Shown here in pieces: positions 1-7,447 of a DNA stretch of 21,201 bases. The first letter of the stretch is position 1. Every line of letters begins with the position of its first letter. The position numbers and the translations under genes were made by a program. Origin of the DNA: Candidatus Mesolinea sp. Its GTDB lineage: Bacteria > Chloroflexota > Anaerolineae > Anaerolineales > Anaerolineaceae. The stretch covers positions 1-21,201 of the forward strand of contig DMCS01000093.1 of the NCBI GenBank assembly GCA_003445715.1, written 5' to 3'. Under the pieces are notes generated by a model. It was not told the origin of the DNA. It saw nothing but the letters and a program-made list of their open reading frames with translations, and ran no database searches.

Positions 1-37
1 CTAGGATGCTCTCGGTAACGGCTAATTCATGCATCAT
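1..37 (-). CDS. hypA: HypA nickel metallochaperone, N-terminal fragment (cut by window edge)
   Basis: Reading the minus strand from the ATG at 37-35 gives MMHELAVTESIL before the window ends. This is the signature N-terminus of HypA/HybF, which delivers nickel during [NiFe]-hydrogenase maturation; in that family the His after the start Met is a nickel ligand. There are two consecutive ATGs, and the second (34-32) gives the canonical MHEL start. Only 12 codons are visible, so the zinc domain cannot be checked. No Shine-Dalgarno sits at normal spacing. A consensus -10 box lies only 7 bases upstream of the first ATG, which would fit a leaderless mRNA. Neighbouring hyp or hydrogenase genes would be expected to the left of the window. 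Confidence 0.8.
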   Translation of the reverse strand, partial: MMHELAVTESIL

Positions 38-44
38 AGGTGGT

Positions 45-50
45 ATTATA
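45..50 (-). promoter_or_regulatory. Candidate -10 box of hypA
   Basis: The minus strand reads TATAAT here, an exact -10 consensus, followed by 7 bases and then the hypA ATG. The hexamer 17 bp upstream (68-73, GATTAA) is a poor -35. If used, transcription would begin at or next to the start codon. Confidence 0.4.
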
Positions 51-75
51 TCCTTTTCAGGGAAGAGTTAATCCG

Positions 76-419
76 TGAGGGTGTTGAAAAACATTGGTTA
101 ATCGGTTACATTCAAATTTTTCAAAGTTAAGAATTTCAATCTGCCATCACCCTGCCCTCTCCCAGCTCCGAATCACGCCTGTCATACTCCTTTTGTCATT
201 GCGAGAAGGGCATTCTTTGCCCGACGAAGCAATCTTCTCTAATTTGTCAGAAGATTGCTTCGCCCCTGCGAGGCTTGCCCATCGGGGCTCGCAATGACAA
301 TATCTGAAACGAGAAGCTGGGGAGGGGAATTAAAGGGGTGGGGGGTATGGACATATTGTGATCTTCTTGAATATAAAGTTGTTCATTTTTTATTGTTCTG
401 GACATTTTCAACACCCTCA
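76..419. mobile_element. MITE-like non-coding element with 15-bp terminal inverted repeats
   Basis: TGAGGGTGTTGAAAA at 76-90 is repeated exactly in inverted orientation at 405-419 (TTTTCAACACCCTCA), bounding 344 bp. No credible gene lies inside; the short open frames have no Shine-Dalgarno and no recognisable product. Further in, 153-168 and 312-324 are also roughly inverted (pyrimidine-rich versus AGCTGGGGAGGGG), and a strong palindrome occupies the centre. Ends of this GGGTGTTGAAAA kind occur on several insertion sequences, so a deletion derivative mobilised in trans is plausible. I see no clear target-site duplication, so insertion is not proven. The element fills most of the gap between hypA and the broken regulator. 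Confidence 0.5.
195..298. repeat. REP-like long palindrome in the centre of the MITE-like element
   Basis: The outer arms are GTCATTGCGAG (195-205) and CTCGCAATGAC (288-298), an exact 11-bp inverted pair. The inner arms are CGAAGCAATCTTCT (225-238) and AGAAGATTGCTTCG (249-262), an exact 14-bp pair with a 10-base loop. This type of GTCATTGCGAG/GAAGCAATCTTC palindrome is a familiar dispersed intergenic repeat in many bacterial genomes. On RNA it would form a strong cruciform-like hairpin and could protect or end transcripts from either side. Confidence 0.75.
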
Positions 420-488
420 AGCAGTGAGTGGTATAAATTGGTGCGCGTGGCGCAGGATAGCTGTAAGAAGATGGTGCAAAGCGGTTTT

Positions 489-3400
489 CTACAACGCTCT
501 CGTGAGCTCATCCAGCATCGCCTGGGTTTCGGCAGATACAGCACTGCCCAATTGACGGGAGAGAACCTCTTGACATTGTTGGAAAGTTTGCAAAACCATA
601 GCTCGATTGCCAAGCCGGGCATAAGCTTGCATTAAATAGCGATAGCCTGGTTCCCACAAAGGATCTCGTGCGATTAAAACTTGCGCATAGCTAAGGGCTT
701 GATTGAGCGTGCCTTCCCCGAGCGCATCCTGGATGAGCTTATCCATTAGGCGCAAGTAAAGTTCGTGATAATAATGTTCTTCTAAAATAAAGTATTCTTG
801 GATTGGATCGTTTTCAAAATATTAGCCACGGTACAATTCGGCTGCTTCTGCCAGAGTTGCTGGATCAGGACTTTTTGCAAGCTCTTCGAACAGCATTGCG
901 TCGATAACAATCCCAGCCTGAGGGTTGAGCATATATTGTTCAGCTCTCCTTAGGATGAAATAGGGGGCTTCATCGCGTGGCCGTTGCGGTTCTAATACTT
1001 GATTGAGGGTGCTAAGGCTGACTTTGAGGTTATTTGATGCTGTTTTGGGATCAGCATCTGGCCAGAGCATAACGGTGATCTGATCACGATTGAGCCATTT
1101 GCCATATTTTGCGACCAACACCTGCAGAAGTTGACGCGCTTTCTCTCTTTTCCACTCGGAAGCATCGATTAATTTTCTGCCAAGCCATACATTGAATCCG
1201 CCAAAAGTTTGGATTTTGAGAGTGTATCCAGGATGGTAATTCAATTGCGCCACACCTATTTCCTGGAGTAATTGTTGCAGAAATTCGGTTTTGATATTCT
1301 GTTTGCGGGCTTCCAAGAGAACAGGAATAAAATCTTCTGGGTGGTCGCTGCCTAACATTGTGCTGCGATTCAATAAGAACTGATATGCATTTCGCTCAAT
1401 GAGCGCTAAAGCTTGCTCAATATAAATACAAAATGAGCTCAAAAAGCCCTGGTGGAGAGCACAATACGATAGCCAGAGGAGGGCTGCGGACCGGGATAAG
1501 TCATCCCCTACCTTCGCCGCTATGGATTCAGCGATGGTTAATTCCTGGCTAGCAGACTCAAGTTTACCAGCTAGCGCTAAACTAGCTCCTAAGGATATCC
1601 TGACGAGTACGCCAATCCACTGGTCTCCAGCGCTGTGCGCAATCGAGAGAGCCCGTTCAGCGACTTCACAAGCCTCTGATAACCGCCCTAAAAAACCTAA
1701 AAGTCGGCAGAGTCCCCAAAGCGGCTCGACGTGAATGCGGGCAACATCCACAGATTTGATCGCCTCATTATAATAGCTGCTAATCTGTTCGATCTCACTG
1801 TGGTCAATATCAAAATGCCGCCGAAGTTGCAGGGCATGACCTAAACGCATATAGGCAACACTCCGAATGAATACGGAGTGAAAGCGTTGCCCAACCTCAA
1901 CGCCTTCTTGAGCATATTGTAGTGCTTTATCTATCTCCCCTGTAAATGCATAAAAAAGCGAAAGTAATAAGGAAGATTCACGGTGGAAACGCTGGGGACG
2001 GCTGAAAGTATTTGGGTTTATTAGGGGTTCCAGCTGTTGTATCAGCGCAATTCCTGCTTGCGTGCGGCCTGTGCGTAAATACAATCGAGCCTGAATATAC
2101 TCAATCTCCTCGCTTTTCTCACGAGAAAGCTCGCGTGCACGCCTCAGGTTTTCTTCCGCTAACCACGGTTCACCCTGGTTAACTTCGTTTTCAGCCAATT
2201 GTGTTAGCAATGCTGACATTTCTTCGCGGTGCTCAACTGGATTTAGAAGAACCAAAGCTTGCTGCAAAAGCTGATCTGCATTAATTGGTCTGAGTGTATC
2301 TAAATACACCTGCGCTTGACCCCGGAGTGCCAAACTGACTCCCCAGGTATTACCTGCCAACTGAAAACCGCGCTGAGAAGTGCGATAGTCTTCTAAGGCA
2401 AGGTCAAATTTACCTTTGTAGCGGTTGACTTCACCTGATAAGTAATTGATGTAGGGATAATTCGAGCGAACCTCAGCAGGAAAATGGCTAATCCAATATT
2501 GTAGGCTTTCGTGGCGGTTAGTACGAATAAAAGAATCTCCGACGCTTTCTAACAAACGATTAATCTGAGCAAAATCATTTACTTCAAGTAAATGACTGAT
2601 GGCATTTTCCCAGTTTTGGTGTGCCATATAATAGCTGGCAATTTTACGGTGTAGTTCTCGTTCCACGGCTAGGGTTTTATGTAAGCGGCTCTCCAAAAAT
2701 TCTCGGAACATGTGATGATAACGGTACAGCCCTGGATGAATTTGCTCAACGAACAAGCCGGAATAATAAAGATCAGAGAGAATATCAACGCTGTTTTGAA
2801 TATCCAATAGAAAATCACAAGCGTCAATATCCAAATACCTCAAAATTGAGGTCTTGAGCAGAAAATTTTTGTACTCAGGGGGTTGTTTTTCTAACACTTC
2901 TTCAGCCAAGTAAGCGAACAGATTAGCGCGTGATTCGCTGCCCTCTTCCAGAATTTGCCCCAAGGTTTCATCAGGATGGTTCTTCATAGTCTGCCAAATC
3001 ATCTGTAATCCAATTACCCAACCCTCTGTGCGCTGATAAAGCTGATCCACTTCCTCAGGGGTAAGCGCCACATGGTATTGTGAACGGAATAACGCTTCAA
3101 TTTCCTCATGGGTAAATATTAGGTCACTCTTGCTTAGCATTAATACTGTTCCCTTGGCAATCCAACGGTGCAGAGAGGGGAAATCAATAGGCGTGCGGGT
3201 GGAAAAAATTACATGCAAAGAGGGCGGTAAATGCTCAATAAACCAATCCATTAAGTGCAATATGGATGAAGAATCAGCTACATATTGAAAATCATCAATG
3301 ATAAGCAGACAAGTTTCCTGCATTTCAGCTGTGATGCTGTTGATAAGCGCTATCAACGCTTCTAATGGGTCAATCTCGGGTGTTTTGAGAATGCGTAACG

Positions 3401-3695
3401 CCTCCACACCAAGCGTTTTCTCCTCCTGATTGAAGGCGGTAAAAAGGTTAGTCAAAAAGAGAGTCTCATCACGATCAGTGCCAGAGACCGACAACCAAAA
3501 AATAGGCAAGTTCAGTTCGGAGATAAAAGAAAGCAGCGCAATGCTTTTTCCATATCCAGTGCCCGCATTCAAAATGGTCACAGGGTAATCAAGCGAATCG
3601 CTTAAAAGTTGTGTAACCCTTTCCCGATGTAACACATTACTGCGCTTAGCGGGTGGTGTCACCTGACTGAGAATTATCGCGCGTGGGTTGTACAT
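489..3695 (-). pseudogene. MalT/AfsR-like ATPase-TPR-BTAD transcriptional regulator, interrupted by an in-frame TAA
   Basis: Start: ATG at 3695, chosen over the upstream GTG at 3704 because AGGTG lies 6 bases before the ATG. Numbered from there, a P-loop GTGYGKS sits at 45-51 and a Walker B LLIIDD at about 130-135, as in the STAND ATPases of MalT-like regulators. A long TPR-like helical region follows. A winged-helix DNA-binding domain lies at about 824-922 (FGGFNVWLGRK through WPDADPKTASNNLK), then a BTAD (bacterial transcriptional activator domain) begins. Codon 958 is TAA (822-824). The same frame then continues with no shift for 110 more residues (YFENDPIQEY to DELTRAL), which complete the BTAD, and stops at TAG (489-491). 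Without the stop the protein would have about 1068 residues. The stop falls in the conserved LYRG-x-Y/F segment; a GAA to TAA change would explain it. A truncated 957-residue protein with intact ATPase and DNA-binding parts could still be made. A sequencing error is possible. Confidence 0.8.
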
Positions 3696-3715
3696 TTCAA
3701 GCACCTAATATCTGC

Positions 3716-3721
3716 ATTATA
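3716..3721 (-). promoter_or_regulatory. Candidate -10 box of the BTAD regulator
   Basis: Exact TATAAT on the minus strand, 20 bases upstream of the preferred ATG at 3695, leaving room for the AGGTG ribosome binding site. No good -35 is seen 16-18 bp upstream (GCCAAA), so it may depend on an activator. Confidence 0.35.
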
Positions 3722-3825
3722 AGCTGTTGGGCGCAGTTTTTGGCCGAAATATATAAAACATAAAGTTAATTGGGTATAGAATGTTCCGGAAAAGATTTTT
3801 GTTTGCCACCTCTCCCCCCTATGGT

Positions 3826-5049
3826 CTATTTTTGCTTTCTACGCGATGCCCACTCTGGCTGCTCTTTGCCAAACGCTTCTTCTGGCAACTCGAATTCATG
3901 CTGGTCGAACGCGTAGATGCTAAAAACTTCTTTAAATTCATTGATAATTTGTTCTTCAGTGAGTCCCATCTCTTCGAGTGGGTAACGATGCTGGCTGTGA
4001 TAGTGTTTTTCTGCCTTTGTTTCTGCCTCAAGTTCGGCAGCAAAAGTTGGCGAAATCGGTAAATTGAGCCACTCATAAAGTTTGCGCGTAATCACATCTG
4101 GATGAGCGACAAGCTCCTCATACTGAATGAATTTGCATTTATCCGGTTTATCTTTGAAAAACTCTAACGGGTAAAGGTAATAATATTTCATTAACTCCAT
4201 GTGTTGCTGGGTGAAGGGGTAGCGTTCGGGTGGGTCACAGAATAGATTAATACCGATAGACATCGCATTAAGCATCGAAGGTAGCGCTTCGAAAGGATTG
4301 CGCACTAACTTGATGAAATGCGCGTCAGGAAATTCTCGGGAGAGCGCGGCGATTCGTGAGGAGTGAGACGGATTTTTGGAAAGCAAGATCTGATTCCCTC
4401 CGTGGGCATATAGGTGCTTTTGCAGCATTCGCCGATAAAAAAGCATTATCTTATCCTGACGCTCACGCGGGATTTCGCGGTCAAAGTAGAAGTAGGGGTA
4501 GACCTCATCCAGGTAGGGGTAGAGGTTGAACATAGTTTCGCTAGCCCAGCAGTGGAACATGATATGTTCGTCCTCTTCGGCTTCTTCGATGCGTACGGTA
4601 TGTGCGACGTGTGCTTTCCCTTTTCGTAGACTTTTGTTGATGGCTTGAGCAGCCCGGCTGAGTGGCCGGCCGATAGCTTTTCCTATCTTGCTAAAAAACC
4701 AAATTATCTTCCGTTGGGTAATGGAGGGGGCAATTGCCAGTTCCCATACAGTGAAAGCGGTGAAAGTGTCTTTATCCTTAAACATCAAGCGATGGAGAAA
4801 GGTGGTTCCACTGCGGGGATTGCCGATGATAAATACGGGATTTCTAATTTCCTGCTGACGATATGCAGGGAAAAAGATCTCGTCGAGGAGAAAGAAAAAA
4901 TGATTGATGATTTCGAGGATGATATAGAAAAGGTTGAATAGAAATAGGAACGCAGCCCTTTTGGGTGTTAGGCGGTAAGGTGTACCCCTAGACCTAAACA
5001 AAGCCCGCCAATTTTGACGCACGTATGCAGCAAAATCAAAGTACAGCAT
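3826..5049 (-). CDS. Sulfotransferase family protein
   Basis: A 407-residue protein. Family knowledge: such enzymes transfer a sulfuryl group from PAPS to a hydroxyl or amine of a small molecule, lipid or glycan. The 5'-phosphosulfate loop is visible as IGNPRSGTTF (about 75-84). The 3'-phosphate-binding segment is FIKLVRNPFEALPSM (about 245-259), with the conserved Arg (250) and Ser (258). These fit the Sulfotransf_3-like group. An aromatic, hydrophobic stretch at about 32-60 could be a membrane-associated helix ahead of the catalytic domain. The C-terminus is charged and helical. No good Shine-Dalgarno precedes the ATG at 5049; the start was kept because it is the only one giving the full N-terminal helix. 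It lies 88 bases after coaBC on the same strand. The acceptor cannot be predicted. Confidence 0.85.
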   Translation of the reverse strand: MLYFDFAAYVRQNWRALFRSRGTPYRLTPKRAAFLFLFNLFYIILEIINHFFFLLDEIFFPAYRQQEIRNPVFIIGNPRSGTTFLHRLMFKDKDTFTAFTVWELAIAPSITQRKIIWFFSKIGKAIGRPLSRAAQAINKSLRKGKAHVAHTVRIEEAEEDEHIMFHCWASETMFNLYPYLDEVYPYFYFDREIPRERQDKIMLFYRRMLQKHLYAHGGNQILLSKNPSHSSRIAALSREFPDAHFIKLVRNPFEALPSMLNAMSIGINLFCDPPERYPFTQQHMELMKYYYLYPLEFFKDKPDKCKFIQYEELVAHPDVITRKLYEWLNLPISPTFAAELEAETKAEKHYHSQHRYPLEEMGLTEEQIINEFKEVFSIYAFDQHEFELPEEAFGKEQPEWASRRKQK

Positions 5050-5104
5050 AATTTATGCTTATTCTAACATCCTGCTTAAGAGCAAGTTTGAATGCGTAAA
5101 CAAT

Positions 5105-5120
5105 TTAACCTGCTGGTTAA
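5105..5120 (-). terminator. Weak hairpin after coaBC
   Basis: TTAACC and GGTTAA form an exact 6-bp stem around a 4-base loop, 17 bases past the coaBC stop, followed on the minus strand by ATTGTTT. The stem is short and AT-rich and the U-tract is poor, so this is at best a partial terminator before the sulfotransferase gene. Confidence 0.3.
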
Positions 5121-5137
5121 CTTAGGAAATCAAATGT

Positions 5138-6355
5138 TTACAAATCCCATTTGCGCAATAAAAACTCGACCAATTTTTCTCCAACCGCATACTTTTCCAT
5201 CCATGGAAACTCTTGCCTCTGTCCATCTAAAGAAAGAAAAGTGACTTTGTTTTGATCGGCACCAAAGACGGGCTGCGGCTGCCCAACATTATTGACCACA
5301 ATTAGGTCTAAGCCTTTTTCTTGCAATTTCTTAAGGGCATTTTCGTAGACCCGGTTGGTCTCTGCGGCAAAGCCAATCACCAGCATGTTTGGGTTGGAGC
5401 GTCGTCGCTCTTCAGAGACCGTTCGCAGAATGTCCACTGTGGGTACAAGCTCTAAGGTGAGGTTATGACCAGTTTTTTTAATCTTCTCATCTGCTGCCGC
5501 GCGGGGAGTAAAATCGGCGACAGCCGCAACGCTAATAAAAGCATCCTTATCAGCCAAGTGTGCCAGGACGGCATCCTTCATCTCTGCAGCTGAGGTTACC
5601 TCAATGACCTGCGCGCCTTCCGGGAAGGGGAGGTTTGTTGGCCCGCTCACTAAGGTGACCGTTGCCCCCTCATCCAGCAGCGCCTGGGCAATTGCGTAAC
5701 CCTGCTTGCCTGAAGAGCGGTTGCTAATGTAACGCACAGGGTCCAGCGCTTCCTGGGTTGGTCCGACAGTCAAGAGTACCCGCTTGCCCGCAAGCTTGCC
5801 ATCTCTGCTCAATAAGTATCGTACACGTCGCAATATCGTATCAGGCTCCGCAAAGCGCCCTAAACCTATCAATCCTGAGGCTAAGTGACCCGGTTCGGGC
5901 CCGATAAACTCGGCACCGCGCCCCTTGAGGATCTGCACATTTTGTTGGGTAGCGGGGTGCGCATACATGCCGGCATCCATCGCTGGCGCAAGTACCGATG
6001 GGCAAGTGGCTGCTAATGCTGTCACACTTAGTAAGTTGTCAGCAATGCCATGGGCGAGTTTGGCTAAAGTATTGGCGCTCACGGGCGCGATGAGCAACAG
6101 GTCTGCCTCGTGGGCTAGCCCGATGTGTACCACATGTCCTTCGCCAGCCCACAAATCATCATCAGTGTAAGCTTTGCGGCTAGTAACGGACTGAAAAGTG
6201 AGGGGGGTGACAAAACGAGTGGCACTTTCGGTAAGGATACAATCCACCAGCGCGCCAGCCTGGGTCAGTTTGGAGGCCAGCTCCGCAGCTTTATAGGCAG
6301 CGATAGAGCCGGTGACGCCTATGATGATGTGTTTCCCCGTGATGGGATTGCTCAT
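5138..6355 (-). CDS. coaBC: Bifunctional phosphopantothenoylcysteine decarboxylase / phosphopantothenate-cysteine ligase
   Basis: Catalyses two middle steps of coenzyme A synthesis: ligation of cysteine to 4'-phosphopantothenate (CoaB) and decarboxylation to 4'-phosphopantetheine (CoaC, FMN-dependent). The ATG at 6355 overlaps the coaX stop as ATGA and has GGATG just upstream, so I prefer it to an upstream frame extension to 6403. At 405 residues it is of normal length. The CoaC half (about 1-180) has GVTGSIAAYK, the catalytic His in HIGLAHEAD (77) and PAMDAGMY (124-131). The CoaB half (about 190-405) has VGPTQEALDPVRYISNRSSG, and the K-rich EKIKKTG segment. Two positions differ from E. coli: PAMD instead of PAMN, and HLASG with Ser160 where E. 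coli has Cys158. Similar substitutions occur in other bacterial lineages as far as I recall, so activity is still expected. Confidence 0.95.
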   Translation of the reverse strand: MSNPITGKHIIIGVTGSIAAYKAAELASKLTQAGALVDCILTESATRFVTPLTFQSVTSRKAYTDDDLWAGEGHVVHIGLAHEADLLLIAPVSANTLAKLAHGIADNLLSVTALAATCPSVLAPAMDAGMYAHPATQQNVQILKGRGAEFIGPEPGHLASGLIGLGRFAEPDTILRRVRYLLSRDGKLAGKRVLLTVGPTQEALDPVRYISNRSSGKQGYAIAQALLDEGATVTLVSGPTNLPFPEGAQVIEVTSAAEMKDAVLAHLADKDAFISVAAVADFTPRAAADEKIKKTGHNLTLELVPTVDILRTVSEERRRSNPNMLVIGFAAETNRVYENALKKLQEKGLDLIVVNNVGQPQPVFGADQNKVTFLSLDGQRQEFPWMEKYAVGEKLVEFLLRKWDL

Positions 6356-7119
6356 GGGTGCATCCTTTCCCAGATCAGGTAGAGGCCTTCTAGAGTCAGC
6401 CAAGGGTCAATAGCAGCAATGCTGGCTGTGTGGCTGCCAACCAAGGCGGCTAACCCACCGGTGGCAATCACTTGTGTGTCTTCACCAAGCTCAGCCCGGA
6501 AGCGCGCAACCATGCCTTCTACCATAGCGATATAACCCCACAACAAGCCGGATTGCATCGCTTGGGTGGTGTTACGCCCAATCACATGCTCAGGGAGCTG
6601 CAAATCCACCTTGGGCAGCTTGGCAGTGTGGCTCACGAGGGCATCTAAGGAGATGCCCACCCCAGGCGCAATCGCCCCGCCTAAGTAGTTGTAATCACGG
6701 TCAATAGCATCGAAGGTCGTAGCAGTGCCAAAGTCAACCACGCAGGCTGGCAGGCCGTATTTTTTCTCCACCGCAACCGCATTCACTAAGCGGTCAATAC
6801 CAACAGCTTGGGGTGGATCATAGCGATTGACGATGGGTGAACAGTGCTGGCTTTCGATGATTACTGGGGATTTAGAGAGGTATTCTCGAACGGCTTCTTG
6901 AATATGGGAAGTGAGTGGAGGAACTACAGAAGCCAGCACAACATCACTAAGATTATTCAGGTGTAAACCCCTACTATGGAGGAGACCCAGCAGCTGTAAG
7001 CCATATTCATCTGGCATGCGTGCTGGATCAGTCGCTAAGCGCCAATGGTTCGTCAACTTGCCATCTTCAAAGGTGCCTAAGGTGATGTTGGTGTTACCAA
7101 TATCTATAGTGAGCAGCAT
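6352..7119 (-). CDS. coaX: Type III pantothenate kinase
   Basis: Phosphorylates pantothenate, the first step of coenzyme A synthesis, and belongs to the ASKHA fold. The 255 residues match the family length. The N-terminal phosphate-binding motif is DIGNTN (6-11). GIDR (107-110) and DFGTATTFD (129-137) carry the substrate-binding and catalytic acidic residues, and YLGGAIAPGVGISLDAL follows. GGGAG-like purines precede the ATG at 7119. The stop overlaps the coaBC start by four bases, so translation of the two CoA genes is probably coupled; together they cover pantothenate to phosphopantetheine. Type III enzymes are known to resist feedback inhibition by CoA and need a monovalent cation. Confidence 0.96.
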   Translation of the reverse strand: MLLTIDIGNTNITLGTFEDGKLTNHWRLATDPARMPDEYGLQLLGLLHSRGLHLNNLSDVVLASVVPPLTSHIQEAVREYLSKSPVIIESQHCSPIVNRYDPPQAVGIDRLVNAVAVEKKYGLPACVVDFGTATTFDAIDRDYNYLGGAIAPGVGISLDALVSHTAKLPKVDLQLPEHVIGRNTTQAMQSGLLWGYIAMVEGMVARFRAELGEDTQVIATGGLAALVGSHTASIAAIDPWLTLEGLYLIWERMHP

Positions 7120-7179
7120 AACACTCCCGGCTTATTTGCCGTTCCTTCTAAGAATTTATAGTTTGATTGAAAGGGTTGA

Positions 7180-7410
7180 CTACGCGTCAGCCTTTTTTGC
7201 ATTAATCTCTTCTAGCAATTTTTCGAGCATTTCCTTAGTCAGACCGGCATCCTTTGCCTGCGGGATATCAAGGAGTGACTCCAGGCTTTTCTTTTTAACC
7301 AACATCAGCATAGGGTTCTTTGCCAGTCCAGGGACATACTTTTCAATAATCTCAACGGCTTGGGGATCTTTTAGTAAGTCGCCTAATTTGGTCATTAAGT
7401 CGTATTTCAA
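7180..7410 (-). CDS. Small conserved-looking protein of unknown function, TTG start
   Basis: 76 residues, highly helical and charged, with LGDLLKDPQAVEIIEKYVPGL near the N-terminus and a second helix pair LTKEMLEKLLEEIN near the end. Start choice: AGGAG at 7416-7420 lies 5 bases before TTG at 7410, whereas the next in-frame ATG would be 20 bases away, so TTG is the start. The pattern 'short helix, DP, helix ending in PGL' resembles a small module I recall at the C-terminus of some glycoside hydrolases; I cannot verify this and assign no function. No signal peptide or membrane segment. It lies 37 bases after the peptidase gene and 60 before coaX, so probably in the same transcript. Confidence 0.75.
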   Translation of the reverse strand: MKYDLMTKLGDLLKDPQAVEIIEKYVPGLAKNPMLMLVKKKSLESLLDIPQAKDAGLTKEMLEKLLEEINAKKADA

Positions 7411-7447
7411 TTTTTCTCCTTGTAATATTAATCTATACTATGATAAA

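Noticed and set aside
255..635. Plus-strand open frame of 126 codons across the MITE-like element
   Set aside because: It runs through palindromic, low-complexity repeat DNA and into the antisense of the BTAD; no ribosome binding site or recognisable motif.
822..824. Recoding of the regulator's internal stop as selenocysteine or pyrrolysine
   Set aside because: The codon is TAA, while Sec uses UGA and Pyl uses UAG; no recoding hairpin was seen and BTADs have no such residue.
6352..6403. Upstream start of coaBC adding 16 residues, overlapping coaX by 52 bases
   Set aside because: The added residues are out-of-frame coaX sequence, while the ATG at 6355 gives the usual ATGA overlap with a GGATG ribosome site.
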